Positions 1-9,557 of a DNA stretch of 64,000 nt are shown one piece after another (positions within the stretch are counted from its first letter, which is position 1; every line of letters starts with the position of its first letter). The position numbers and the translations under genes are program-made. Under the pieces are notes generated by a model that saw only the letters and a program-made list of their open reading frames with translations, ran no database searches and was not told the origin of the DNA. This DNA is from JADFOI01 sp965218935 (GTDB lineage: Bacteria; Acidobacteriota; UBA6911; RPQK01; JADFOI01): NCBI GenBank assembly GCA_965218935.1, contig CBDCMH010000001.1:372001-436000 (forward strand), in the 5' to 3' direction.

Positions 1-1632
1 GGGAGTGGCGTAAGCCAATTGGTGTTGGAGGAATTTCTCGTCGGAGCGCTCGGGAAAATCCAGACGAGACTGGGCACCTCGGGATTCCTCTCGGGCCAGA
101 GCCGAGTGTGTGATGCATTCGGCAACCTCGAGCATGAACTCTAACTCCAGGGCGGCCCGCAGATCGGTGTTAAAAATACGGCCTCGATCATCTATGGCAA
201 CATCGGCGAAACGCTCGCGCAGCTTCTTGAGGGTGGTGCAGGACTGCTGCAGGCTCTCACCGGTGCGGTAGACTCCGCAACCTTCTTCCATGGTCAGATG
301 CATCTCCTCTTGAAGGGAGGCGATCCGTTCCTTGCCGCCTTCTTTTTCAAGAAACTGTTTGGCGATGCGTTTCTGTTCTTTGTCGGCCAACGAACGGGCA
401 GCATTCTGTGACACAGCCTTTTGCTCCAAGGCATATTGGGCGCCTGCCCTTCCGCTTAGAGCACCGAACACCAGACATTCTGTCAGCGAGTTGGAACCCA
501 GTCGATTCGCCCCGTTGAGGGTAATGCAGGCCACTTCTCCCGCAGCCAACAGACCGGGAATCGTGGTGTTCCCGTTGATGTCCGTACTCACTCCTCCCAT
601 CATGTAGTGAACGACGGGCCGGACCGGGATGGGCTTGTAAACGGGGTCAATTCCGACGTATTTGACCGACAGCTCTCTGACAAAAGGGAGCCGTTCATCG
701 ATTTTCTTCTCTCCCAAATGGCTCAGATCCAGATGAACGTACCCACCGTATTCTCCCTCATAGGCACGGCCTTCGTTCATCTCGGTCATGATGGCCCGCG
801 ACAGGATGTCCCGAGGTCCCAGCTCCATCTTGCCGGGAATGTAACGCTCTAAAAAGCGCTCACCTTCTTTATTGAAGAGGTGTCCTCCCTCTCCCCGGGA
901 GGCCTCGGTGATCAGAATCCCGGTTCCCGGCAGTCCGGTGGGATGGTACTGGACAAACTCCATGTCCTTGAGTGCAGCACCAGCCCGGTAGGCCATGGCC
1001 ATGCCATCTCCCGTCTTAATGCTGGCGTTGGTGGTAAAAGGAAAGACCTCACCGCAGCCGCCGGTACAGAGCAGGACGGCCTTGGCCACGATGGGGTGAA
1101 GCTGCCCCGTTTCGAGATCGAGCGCCGTAACCCCCACACATTTTCCATCCTCGACGAGCAGAGAGCTGACAAACCACTCATCGTAGCGTCGGATCTGGGT
1201 GTGCTTGAGTGAGGTTTGAAAAAGAGCGTGCAACATGTGAAAGCCGGTTTTGTCAGAAGCATAGACGGTCCTTTTGACGCTCATACCTCCAAAGGCACGC
1301 ACGCTGACTCTTCCATCGCTGTCACGACTCCAGGGACATCCCCAATGCTCCAATTGGATCAGCTCCTCAGGCGCCATCTTGATGAAAGTTTCGACCACAT
1401 CCTGGTCAGCCAGAAAGTCGCTTCCCCGGACGGTGTCAAAGCCGTGGAGTTCCAGACTGTCATCTTCCCGCAGGACGGCGGCGGCTCCCCCTTCTGCCGA
1501 GACCGTGTGACTGCGCATGGGAAAGACCTTGGATACGACAGCAATGTCTAGCTTGGCGTCCACTTCCACGGCTGCAATAGCCGCCCTCAGACCCGCAGCG
1601 CCTCCTCCAACGATCAGGATATCGTGGCTCAT
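1..1632 (-). CDS. sdhA: Succinate dehydrogenase / fumarate reductase flavoprotein subunit (3' end outside window)
   Basis: Flavoprotein subunit that oxidises succinate or reduces fumarate, bound peripherally to the membrane complex. The visible 544 residues start MSHDILIVGGG. A dinucleotide-binding GGGAAG lies at residues 9-14, RSHTVSAEGG holds the His expected to bind FAD covalently (His42), and QYHPTG, HYMMGG and GANRLGSNSL follow in family order. Family members are about 580 residues, so roughly the last 40 codons lie beyond position 1. The ATG at 1632 sits directly behind GAGGAG with no spacing, so an in-frame GTG four codons upstream is an alternative start. No sdhB or cytochrome subunit is visible upstream, where a palindromic repeat lies; partners may be downstream, outside the window. 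Succinate dehydrogenase and fumarate reductase cannot be told apart from this subunit alone. Confidence 0.95.
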   Translation of the reverse strand, partial: MSHDILIVGGGAAGLRAAIAAVEVDAKLDIAVVSKVFPMRSHTVSAEGGAAAVLREDDSLELHGFDTVRGSDFLADQDVVETFIKMAPEELIQLEHWGCPWSRDSDGRVSVRAFGGMSVKRTVYASDKTGFHMLHALFQTSLKHTQIRRYDEWFVSSLLVEDGKCVGVTALDLETGQLHPIVAKAVLLCTGGCGEVFPFTTNASIKTGDGMAMAYRAGAALKDMEFVQYHPTGLPGTGILITEASRGEGGHLFNKEGERFLERYIPGKMELGPRDILSRAIMTEMNEGRAYEGEYGGYVHLDLSHLGEKKIDERLPFVRELSVKYVGIDPVYKPIPVRPVVHYMMGGVSTDINGNTTIPGLLAAGEVACITLNGANRLGSNSLTECLVFGALSGRAGAQYALEQKAVSQNAARSLADKEQKRIAKQFLEKEGGKERIASLQEEMHLTMEEGCGVYRTGESLQQSCTTLKKLRERFADVAIDDRGRIFNTDLRAALELEFMLEVAECITHSALAREESRGAQSRLDFPERSDEKFLQHQLAYATP

Positions 1633-1717
1633 CTCCTCGGTCACGGGCGGAATATAAGCACAATTGAGGCCGGGAATCAAACGGTATGCAAGAGCACCAG
1701 GGTAGTCGTTGGGACTG

Positions 1718-1896
1718 AACCCGGATTATGCATAAATTTTTAACTGTGGCGCCGAAACCATCCGCCCTGACTGCGTTGCCGCTCGCTCAGACTCCTCGTC
1801 GTACCGTACAGTACGCCTGCGGTGTCCTCGGTCGCGCGCCTGGTCAGGACGGCCTTTTCGACGCCTCGCTACAAAAACCTATGCATAAACCGGGTT
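1718..1896. repeat. Palindromic ATGCATAA-ended repeat, copy 1
   Basis: The outer ends are inverted: AACCCGGATTATGCATAAA at the left and ATGCATAAACCGGGTT at the right. Between them is a GC-rich stretch with a hairpin built on CGTACCGTACAGTACG. A related copy is at 34604-34810 and a fragment at about 12550-12590. There is no coding potential. It fills most of the gap between sdhA and lon; I see nothing else in 1633-1996. Confidence 0.75.
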
Positions 1897-1996
1897 TTAA
1901 CCTCTCTGGGTTCTGGGAAGGGGCGCTACCTAATCCGAGGTTCTTACTCTTGCTGTAGTGGCCGCTCTCAGAGCAGGCCCTTTGAAGGGAACTGGG

Positions 1997-4345
1997 CTAC
2001 TTCTGAAAAGCCCATTGGTAGACGTCGCCAAAGTCGCGAGCGAAGCGGAAGGTTAAACCTTTGCGCAAATAGTCGGGAAGCTCCGCGACATCCTTCTCAT
2101 TCGCTTCCGGAAAGATGAGCGTGTCCAGCCCTACCCGCCGGGCGGCAATGACCTTTTCCTTCACTCCGCCAATGGGCAGGACACGACCGGTCAAGGTCAA
2201 TTCTCCGGTCATGCCCAAATTCCTTTTAACCTTCTTCTGCAGAATCATGGAAATTAGGGAGGCCGCCATGGTGATTCCCGCTGAAGGCCCGTCCTTTGGG
2301 GTCGCACCGGCGGGGACGTGAAGATGGACGAAGTGTTGGTCGAAAAAGTCTGGCTTCGCCCCGTATTCTTCCAGGTGAGCCATGACGTAGGAATAGGCGA
2401 TTTCTGAGCTCTCCACCATCACATTACCGAGTTGACCGGTTTGCTTAAAACCCTTTCGTCGAGCGGCCACGGCCGTTGCTTCAATTTGGAGTGTTGCTCC
2501 GCCCAGATGGGTCCAGGCAAGACCCGTCACGATTCCCGGCCGATCCTCGAGAAGGTCCTCCTGGGTAAAAATCGGCTTTCCGAGATGAGTCTCCACGTCG
2601 CTTTTGGTGACAACAAACTTCCCGGTGGGATTCTCTGAAAACTCCACTGCGGCCCTTCTCATGATTTTTTTGATCCTTTTTTCCAAAGCACGAACTCCCG
2701 CCTCTCGAGCGTAGCCATCGATAATGGTCCGGAGAGCATTTTTTCGTATGCTCACCTGTTTTCTCTTCAAACCATGATTCTTGAGAGCCTTGGGAATCAG
2801 ATAACGACGAGCAATCTCCAGTTTCTCTTCCAGGATATATCCGGACAGGCGGATCACCTCCATGCGATCAATCAAGGGAGCAGGAACGGTGTCCAGTTGG
2901 TTGGCCGTCGTTATGAAAAGTACATTGGAAAGGTCAAAGGGAACATCCAGGTAGTGATCGCGAAAGGACGGATTTTGTTCGCCATCCAAGACTTCGAGCA
3001 ACGCCGAGGCAGGATCGCCATGGAAAGATGCCCCGACCTTATCAATTTCATCCAGCATGATGACCGGGTTAGAGGTGCCCACAGTCTTCATGGCCTGGAT
3101 AAACTTCCCGGGCATGGCACCGATATAAGTCCGGCGGTGTCCCTTAATCTCGGCTTCGTCTCTCATCCCTCCCAGGGAAAAGCGAAAAAACTTGCGGCCC
3201 AACGCGTCGGCCACACTGATTCCAACCGAGGTTTTACCGACACCCGGGGGTCCGACAAGACAGAGGATGGAGCCAGCGATGTCGCCCTTTATTTTCCCCA
3301 CTGCCAGAAACTCCAGAATTCGAGTCTTCACGTCGTCCAGTCCATAGTGGTCACGATCGAGTATATCTCTGGCCCTTTTCAAATCGTAGTTGTCCTGACT
3401 TTGTTTGCCCCACGGTAAAATGGTCAGCCAATCCAGATAATTTCGGGTGACCGTATACTCAGGGGAAAGTGGCTCCAATACCTGGAGCTTTTCCAGTTCC
3501 TCATCGATGGCTTGCTGGGCTTCCGGGTTCAGGCTTAAATCGGCCAGCCGTTTCTGGAATTTTTCGATTTCTGAAGCTTTCCCCTCCTTTTCAAGTCCCA
3601 GCTCCTGTTTGATGGCTTTGAGTTGCTCTTTGAGGAAGAACTCGCGCTGCTGCGAGGTCATCTTTTCTTCAATCTGTTTGGTGATCCTCTGCTGGAGTTT
3701 GAAAACCTCCAGTTCCTTTCTCAGCAACACCAGCGTTCGGTCAATGCGCTGGCGAACGTCAAAGGCCTCAAGAATTTCTTGAAGCTCTCCACCGTTGGCA
3801 GTGGTTAGACTTGCAGCAAAGTCGGCGAGTTTTCCGGGGTCATCCAGTGAAGACCGACTGATGAACAGCTTGATTGCTTCAGATTGGAGAGGACTGAGGT
3901 TAACGAGTTCCTTAAGAGTGGAAATGATGGCCATGGAGTAGGCCCGCAATTCCTGGTTGGAGGAGAGTTCAGGAGCATAGTGATACTCAACCCGTGCGAA
4001 GAGTCCCTCGGGTGTTTCTTTGACTTCCTCCGTCGAGAAGCGTTCCAGACAACTGATCAGGATATGAGCATTGCCCTCCTCTTCCTGAATCGCCTTGAGG
4101 ATCTTGCCGGCTACACCCACACGGTGAAGGTTGTCAGGGCTGTCCTCTTTTTCCACATCTCTTACCAGCACCAGTCCCAGCGTCTTGGCGCCCGATTCCA
4201 GTGCCCATTCCACGACCGGGAGTTGATCTTCTCGGACCGCCAAAGGAATGTGAATGCCTGGAAAAAGAGGACGAGGTCTGATAGGCAGAATGGGAAGGGA
4301 GGTGGGAAGAACTTCCCCGGCAAGGACCACGCCCGTCTCGTCCAA
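1997..4345 (-). CDS. lon: ATP-dependent protease Lon
   Basis: Hexameric cytoplasmic AAA+ serine protease that degrades misfolded and regulatory proteins. The 782 residues match the usual length of about 780. An N-terminal substrate-binding domain (LPILPIRPRPLFPG at about 19-32) and a helical linker lead to the AAA+ module with Walker A GPPGVGKT at 365-372 and a Walker B-type MLDEIDK. The C-terminal protease domain has PKDGPSAG with nucleophile Ser688 and the general-base Lys in GGVKEKV, about 43 residues later as in Escherichia coli Lon. The start is a TTG at 4345; no ATG or GTG lies further upstream in frame before a stop. The 5' side abuts an inverted-repeat element (4411-4469) that separates it from the DUF4340 operon. 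Confidence 0.97.
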   Translation of the reverse strand: MDETGVVLAGEVLPTSLPILPIRPRPLFPGIHIPLAVREDQLPVVEWALESGAKTLGLVLVRDVEKEDSPDNLHRVGVAGKILKAIQEEEGNAHILISCLERFSTEEVKETPEGLFARVEYHYAPELSSNQELRAYSMAIISTLKELVNLSPLQSEAIKLFISRSSLDDPGKLADFAASLTTANGGELQEILEAFDVRQRIDRTLVLLRKELEVFKLQQRITKQIEEKMTSQQREFFLKEQLKAIKQELGLEKEGKASEIEKFQKRLADLSLNPEAQQAIDEELEKLQVLEPLSPEYTVTRNYLDWLTILPWGKQSQDNYDLKRARDILDRDHYGLDDVKTRILEFLAVGKIKGDIAGSILCLVGPPGVGKTSVGISVADALGRKFFRFSLGGMRDEAEIKGHRRTYIGAMPGKFIQAMKTVGTSNPVIMLDEIDKVGASFHGDPASALLEVLDGEQNPSFRDHYLDVPFDLSNVLFITTANQLDTVPAPLIDRMEVIRLSGYILEEKLEIARRYLIPKALKNHGLKRKQVSIRKNALRTIIDGYAREAGVRALEKRIKKIMRRAAVEFSENPTGKFVVTKSDVETHLGKPIFTQEDLLEDRPGIVTGLAWTHLGGATLQIEATAVAARRKGFKQTGQLGNVMVESSEIAYSYVMAHLEEYGAKPDFFDQHFVHLHVPAGATPKDGPSAGITMAASLISMILQKKVKRNLGMTGELTLTGRVLPIGGVKEKVIAARRVGLDTLIFPEANEKDVAELPDYLRKGLTFRFARDFGDVYQWAFQK

Positions 4346-4410
4346 GTCTGTGCTCTTCGGGCTTTCCTCTTGCTCAGTCTCAGGAACCTTTTTTTCCTGC
4401 TTGCCCAGGT

Positions 4411-4469
4411 TAAGTGCCTCGTTTCATAAAGTACGATGACGTTTGCTGAAGAGGCTTGCGGGGCACTAA
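4411..4469. repeat. AGTGTCTCG inverted-repeat element, copy a
   Basis: Short element with ends TAAGTGCCTCG and CGGGGCACTAA (inverted) and the core CATAAA..ACGATGACGTTTGCTG. The TAG stop of the DUF4340 gene (4466-4468, minus strand) lies inside its right end. Relatives are at 19549-19747, 53996-54071, 56092-56168 and 61543-61597. Confidence 0.7.
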
Positions 4470-5836
4470 GTTTCCTTCCTCTTAATCAGGTCGCCTCGCT
4501 TCAGGTGCACCTCGTCAAAACTGCTTGAAGAGATGACATAGTACCAATCGGCAAAGCGGGTATTCAGCTGATCGGAGAATTCCCGACCCTCTTCCACCTT
4601 CTGCAGCCATTCGTCGTGTTTGTCTTGCAGTTCCTTATTCTTTCGATCGGTATCGGTCCAATCGTCTTCGGACTGATTCAGGAAATCCGTGTTACTCGGC
4701 TGAGCGGGCTCGGAGAACCTATTGGGGTCGAACGATGCCGTAATAAAGAGGTATCGGTTCTCGCCAGGGCCGCTCTCCTCCTTATCCTCGTCGCTTGAGT
4801 CGGTGCCGGCTGTAACGGCACCACCGGTGCCATAGAGGATCTCGCCGAAGCGCAAAGTGTAAATGATTCCCTGGCTGCTGCGTATCTCGAGTTCCCCTTC
4901 ATTGGAGACCAGATTTCTGTCTCGTGTGAAGTAGTACCCGTTGCTCTGCAGGGAAAGAAGATCTGCCTGGGAAATCCCTTCTCCACCCTCGGAACCGCTC
5001 ACATTCCGGGAAAGACCCTCTGGCTTTGGCCGCACGCCAACGATGGAGAGTTCTTCGATCGCCTTCAATAAACCATCCATTTTGGTGGAGTCCACTTCCT
5101 GGGTGGAAGACATTCGATTGGCTTTCCAGCTCTCCTCCTCTCGATCAAGAATCACCACATCCCGCTGGTTAATTGTTCCCGTCCGCTCGTTAATCGAGTA
5201 ATCCTTCAAAGTGATCTGCTCAATGTCACGCTGGCTGACTTGTAGCAGATCACGCTCGATCCAATCCTCGAATTGCGTAGAGAGATCAATATCAATACGG
5301 GACACGTAGACCCTTTTCTGATCGGGAACTCTGACGAATCGAAGATTATCTCGGCCCTCCAGCTTGTTGCCGATGATCAGGTCTGCCAGAACCTGATCGC
5401 TTTCTCCCTTGATCGTGACACGTTTCCCCCGGCCCATGAGAGTACTCACGGTTTGATCCAGTGGGTCCAGCAGGCTGAAGGCCTCGTGGTCGGCGATATT
5501 ATCGGAGCGGAAATCATCTTTTCTGATGTCGATAACGCCGGCAGCCGTTTTGGCCAACCTCTCTTTTCCGTCGGCAGGATAATTATGGTGCGAAGGTATG
5601 GTCCATCTATTTTCAGTGAAGGTCACCTTGAAGGGACTGGCCGCGGCCGTCTCTTCGTCGAATTCAATGACCTCAAGGGTGGTGGCGACATTGGGATCCG
5701 TAAACTCGGGAAAAAAGGATTCGCCCCGATCCAAAAAGGCATCGGGAGTAATCCTTCTCGGTCCAGTCAGAAAGGTCAGCGCCAGCAACAAAAGAGCCGC
5801 ACCGGCGTAGGTCATAGTTTTTCGTGTTTCGCTCAT
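4466..5836 (-). CDS. DUF4340 domain protein of a Gld-type ABC export operon
   Basis: A 456-residue protein with an N-terminal membrane anchor (residues about 9-26, AALLLLALTFL) followed by a long extracytoplasmic region. The layout TTLEVIEFDEE, RWTIPSHHNYPAD, LADLIIGNK, RVYVSRIDIDLS is that of DUF4340 proteins, which are regularly found next to GldG-like auxiliary ABC proteins. The biochemical role is unknown. The middle and C-terminus are highly charged and look disordered. Its start overlaps the stop of the GldFG gene by 4 nt (ATGA), so the two are translationally coupled as the last genes of a three-gene operon. The TAG stop is supplied by an inverted-repeat element. Confidence 0.8.
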   Translation of the reverse strand: MSETRKTMTYAGAALLLLALTFLTGPRRITPDAFLDRGESFFPEFTDPNVATTLEVIEFDEETAAASPFKVTFTENRWTIPSHHNYPADGKERLAKTAAGVIDIRKDDFRSDNIADHEAFSLLDPLDQTVSTLMGRGKRVTIKGESDQVLADLIIGNKLEGRDNLRFVRVPDQKRVYVSRIDIDLSTQFEDWIERDLLQVSQRDIEQITLKDYSINERTGTINQRDVVILDREEESWKANRMSSTQEVDSTKMDGLLKAIEELSIVGVRPKPEGLSRNVSGSEGGEGISQADLLSLQSNGYYFTRDRNLVSNEGELEIRSSQGIIYTLRFGEILYGTGGAVTAGTDSSDEDKEESGPGENRYLFITASFDPNRFSEPAQPSNTDFLNQSEDDWTDTDRKNKELQDKHDEWLQKVEEGREFSDQLNTRFADWYYVISSSSFDEVHLKRGDLIKRKET

Positions 5837-8583
5837 GACGATGTCCTCAGTCTGCGGGCGGCCGCGGCGCCCTCCCTTTCCCGACGTTGCCGGCGCACAA
5901 AAATCAGTACACCCAGAACGAAGACGGGGATGGGGGGGAGCAGAACCGCAAAGGTCTTGATGTTGGACTGAATGCTTCTAATCTGCTCTTCCACGTTCTC
6001 CTTGCTGCTGTTGATCGTTGCCTCTTTTTCGGCCTCGATGTTTGTCTTCAAGACCTCAAATCGACGGCTTTCCACTTCCTGAATATTTTGAGCCATAATC
6101 TGCTTGGTCTGAGTGTCCAGATCAGGGCGTTGCCGTACCTCCTCGACCCTTTCATTCAACCTTTGCTGGGCCTGGGCCAGAGCCCTCTCCGCTCCAGCTT
6201 CAGCCTCCTCTTCCTCTTTCACGCGCCCCTCGATAAAGTTCCGAGTCTGTTCCTCGACCCTTTCCAAGGTTCGATGTCGAACGCGCTTGCGGCGCAGGGT
6301 GATGAAGGATTCATCTCCAACCAGGACATCGATGCTGTTGAGAAAGAACGTGATGTTGTCAAAATTGAGGTTTTCCAGTCCGCCTGCGCGGATCTGAAAG
6401 AACTGCTCGGAAATGAAGTCCAGGTCGGCGACGACAAGAACGTTCAGAGGTCTGGATGATCGAGGAGCTTCATCGCCTTCCCCTGCGCTGGAGTCTTCGG
6501 AAGCGTCCTCTTCTTCCGGGGAGTCGGCCTCGGAGCCCGTGCTCTCTTCAGCTCCTCGGATGTGAGCGGCCAAAGTGTAGTCGTTAGGATCGGGCCGGTG
6601 AGGAAGATTCGGATTGATCTGCATTCCGAGAAAGCTTCGTTGCACCATTTGGAAATAGCTGGCCTGTCCGGAGACATACCCGGATTTCAGCAGAGGTTGA
6701 AATTCATAGTCCGTTCCAGCCGCCTGGTCAATGTTCCCGGCATAAAGCAGGACCAGTTCCTGCAGACCGGCGCTGCTCTGGTGCTGCTCATTGAAAGCTT
6801 CTGCATTCTCATTGCCCTTACCCACGAAGACCACTTCAGGCGGCATCTGGGCAAGATCGGGATGAGGATTGTAGGAATCCCAAAGGATACCGGCGGAGTT
6901 CCAACTGACTCCGATCTCGGCCATGAATTTTTGAATGTCTCCCTTTTCCGGGGGTGGGGCGGCCTGTTGTTGCATGAACGGATTCATGTTGGCACCGCTT
7001 CTCTCTGAGGGCGCAAGCGCTATGTTGATCACAGGTAAAGGATCGATCAACAAAAGGGTGGGATTTCCTTCCTTGATGTAGGCGAGTAGGCCATCCATTT
7101 CTTCTTGAGGCAAGGAGGAGGGGAGAGCCACAAGTAGACCATCAAGACCCTCCGGAATGGGACCGACCGGGGAAACCTGGACGACCTCATATTGCTTCTT
7201 CAATTCCTCCACGACGGACCATCCCATCGTGCTCTGCATGGTCTGAAAATCGAATCCTCCAAAGAGCTTGGCTTGCGTGTTGAGCACTCCAATCTTTTTA
7301 CGATCCGTTCTGGCTACCACCCGAATACTTCGAGTGATTTCATATTCTACGGACAATCCCCGGTCTACGAAGGGAATCACATGTTCCTGAGCTCCAGAGT
7401 TAAAGGCTATGCCCAGGAAGACGTCCGAGTAGCCGGCTTGTGCGCCTCCCAAGTTCGGTATGGACCTGGGCACGATGCCGAACTTTTCTCGGGCATCGCG
7501 CGCTGCCTGTGTGAAGGGCTCGACGTCTTCAATAAGGACCTGAACTTTTGCCCCGCCAATGGAATCCATTTCATTGAGAGTTCCCAGCAAATTCTCTCGG
7601 GTTTGTACAAACTGTTCCGGTATCTCCGGGCTGACATAGGCCTGGATAAACACAGGACGGTCCTCGGGAAGCTCGGCGATCAGGCTACGTGTCGCTCCGC
7701 TCAGCGAATGGAGCCGCTCGGCCGTGACGTCCAGGCGCAATCTTGTCCAAGGCGGCCTCTCCAAGATTGCATTGACGCTGATGACCGCAATGATGAGCCC
7801 CACTGCCCGGACGAGGTGGTGCTGCCACATGGGGTATCCATCCGCCTGACGGGGCCAGTGCCGTTTTCCCACCACTAGGACATTGAGATAGAGGACTAAA
7901 GCTGTCAGGGAGGCAAAATACAATATCCCTGAAAGACTTACGACCCCGCGGGCAAAATCATCGAAAGAATCGAGAACCCCCACTGAGCCCAGTACTCCGC
8001 CCAAGGTTTGACTTAAGGCGGAAACGGAGTCGCCGAAGGCAAAAAGAGAACAAAGAGCCGCTCCCAGGACGAATGCGATGGTCGCATTGGAGGTCAAAAG
8101 AGAGGCCAGCATTCCCAAGGCAATCATGGCCGAGCCCATCAGCCAATAACCCAGATAATTGCTCAACATCAGACCCAGATCCGGACTTCCCAGCCAGAAC
8201 AAAACCAGAATATGGCTTAGAGAGAGAAGCAGCGAAGCGGTATAGATTCCCAGCGTGGCCACGTACTTGCCCAGAACCACTTCCAGGCTGGTGGCGGGAA
8301 GAGTGAATAGAAGCTCATCCGTTCCCTGCTTTCTTTCTTCAGCCCATACGGCCATGGTCAGGGCCGGAATAAAGAATACCAAAAGATAAGGAAATAATTG
8401 ATTCAATTGGTCCAGGTTGGCCAAATTGTTCAGGAAGAAGCGATCTTGCCAGAAAGCCGCGGCGGCACTGAGGAAAATAAAAAGGGTAATAAAGACATAG
8501 CCGGTGGGATTGGTGAAATATTTCCACAGGTCTCGCTTCACCAGAGCACGAACAAATCCGCTATTGATTTCATGGGACATCAT
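5833..8583 (-). CDS. Fused ABC-2 permease and GldG-like auxiliary protein (GldF-GldG fusion)
   Basis: A 916-residue inner-membrane protein. Residues about 15-250 are a six-helix ABC-2 permease of GldF/NosY type, with an early FITLFIFLSAAAAFW helix and the conserved WAEERKQGTDELL loop. After an extra helix at about 265-280 comes a GldG-type extracytoplasmic ABC_transp_aux domain (FIQAYVSPEIP, YSDVFLGI, LLIDPLPV). Then follow an acidic low-complexity linker (about 690-720), a strong coiled coil (about 790-860) and a last helix near 890-910. In Flavobacterium GldF and GldG are separate proteins; here they are one chain. It overlaps gldA upstream and the DUF4340 gene downstream by 4 nt each. The transported substrate is unknown. 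Confidence 0.88.
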   Translation of the reverse strand: MMSHEINSGFVRALVKRDLWKYFTNPTGYVFITLFIFLSAAAAFWQDRFFLNNLANLDQLNQLFPYLLVFFIPALTMAVWAEERKQGTDELLFTLPATSLEVVLGKYVATLGIYTASLLLSLSHILVLFWLGSPDLGLMLSNYLGYWLMGSAMIALGMLASLLTSNATIAFVLGAALCSLFAFGDSVSALSQTLGGVLGSVGVLDSFDDFARGVVSLSGILYFASLTALVLYLNVLVVGKRHWPRQADGYPMWQHHLVRAVGLIIAVISVNAILERPPWTRLRLDVTAERLHSLSGATRSLIAELPEDRPVFIQAYVSPEIPEQFVQTRENLLGTLNEMDSIGGAKVQVLIEDVEPFTQAARDAREKFGIVPRSIPNLGGAQAGYSDVFLGIAFNSGAQEHVIPFVDRGLSVEYEITRSIRVVARTDRKKIGVLNTQAKLFGGFDFQTMQSTMGWSVVEELKKQYEVVQVSPVGPIPEGLDGLLVALPSSLPQEEMDGLLAYIKEGNPTLLLIDPLPVINIALAPSERSGANMNPFMQQQAAPPPEKGDIQKFMAEIGVSWNSAGILWDSYNPHPDLAQMPPEVVFVGKGNENAEAFNEQHQSSAGLQELVLLYAGNIDQAAGTDYEFQPLLKSGYVSGQASYFQMVQRSFLGMQINPNLPHRPDPNDYTLAAHIRGAEESTGSEADSPEEEDASEDSSAGEGDEAPRSSRPLNVLVVADLDFISEQFFQIRAGGLENLNFDNITFFLNSIDVLVGDESFITLRRKRVRHRTLERVEEQTRNFIEGRVKEEEEAEAGAERALAQAQQRLNERVEEVRQRPDLDTQTKQIMAQNIQEVESRRFEVLKTNIEAEKEATINSSKENVEEQIRSIQSNIKTFAVLLPPIPVFVLGVLIFVRRQRREREGAAAARRLRTSS

Positions 8584-9392
8584 TCCTCTCCTCCTGATTC
8601 AGCAGCAAGACGTTTGTTACCTGACGGATTCGCAGGAGTCCGGCCATAATCGGTCATTCGGTAAAACGGTTCCTCCAGCGAGTCATTTTCTCGGAGCTCT
8701 TCGGGCGTACCATCGAAGATCAACTGTCCGTCGTGAATGAACAGAACGCGGTCGGCAATGACATCCACTTCCCGCAGAATGTGGGTGGATATCAGAATCG
8801 TTTTCGTTTTTCCCAGTTCTCGAATGCTTTCCCGAAATTCACGGATCTGGTTGGGATCCAGTCCCGCAGTGGGCTCGTCCATGATCACCACGTCGGGGTC
8901 ATGCATGAGGGCCTGAGCTAATCCGACTCGCTGACGATATCCTCTGGAGAGTTTGCCAATCGGTTTCTCCATAACCTGCTGGAAAGCATATTGTTTGCTG
9001 ATTCGTTCGATGCGGCTTTCCAGATCTTCTCCCTCCAATCCCCGGGCCTCCCCGAAGAACTGCAGGAATTCTCTGGGGGTCATGTCGAAATAGAGAGGAC
9101 CATTCTCCGGAAGATATCCCAGTCTCCTGGAAGCGGCAATCCGTTCCTGGTGAATATCCAGCCCCGCGATAGAAGCCCTCCCTGCGCTCGGGGCCAGGTA
9201 ACCTGTCAAAATTCGCATGGTGGTTGATTTCCCCGCACCGTTGGGACCCAGAAAGGCCACCACTTGTCCTTCCTGCACCGAAAAGGATATCCCTTCGATC
9301 GCCACGAAGGGACCGAAATATTTACTGAGTCCCTGCGCTTCAATCATCACACGGGACGAAGCTTCTCCTCTGGAAACGTTACTTTCTAGCAT
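8580..9392 (-). CDS. GldA-like ABC transporter ATP-binding protein
   Basis: Cytoplasmic ATPase of 270 residues driving the fused GldF-GldG permease. Walker A is GPNGAGKST near residue 50, the signature is KLSRGYRQRVGLAQAL, Walker B is VVIMDEPTAGLDP and the switch His lies in ISTHIL. The family puts these proteins with gliding-motility GldA and NosF-type exporters. The ATG at 9392 has a GGGGGGA ribosome-binding site 11 nt upstream; an internal ATG at 9347 (MIEAQGL) is an alternative that would match the usual family N-terminus better. It is first in the operon and overlaps the permease by 4 nt. Confidence 0.92.
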   Translation of the reverse strand: MLESNVSRGEASSRVMIEAQGLSKYFGPFVAIEGISFSVQEGQVVAFLGPNGAGKSTTMRILTGYLAPSAGRASIAGLDIHQERIAASRRLGYLPENGPLYFDMTPREFLQFFGEARGLEGEDLESRIERISKQYAFQQVMEKPIGKLSRGYRQRVGLAQALMHDPDVVIMDEPTAGLDPNQIREFRESIRELGKTKTILISTHILREVDVIADRVLFIHDGQLIFDGTPEELRENDSLEEPFYRMTDYGRTPANPSGNKRLAAESGGEE

Positions 9393-9557
9393 GTCCGTTC
9401 TTGTCCCCCCTCATTACAATCTCCAGCGGTACATAATGTTATACGACGCGTGGACCCTCTACTGTTCCCGAAAATTAGCCGGATATCTTATGGGATTGTG
9501 GCCTTAGTTGATCGAAATGTTTGTTTCCGATGGAACCCAGGAGACCTCCGAGTTCCA

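Noticed and set aside
1633..1717. N-terminal extension of sdhA upstream of ATG 1632
   Set aside because: The frame is open for about 30 codons, but the residues do not match the family, whose N-terminus begins a few residues before the FAD motif; only the GTG four codons upstream was kept as an alternative.
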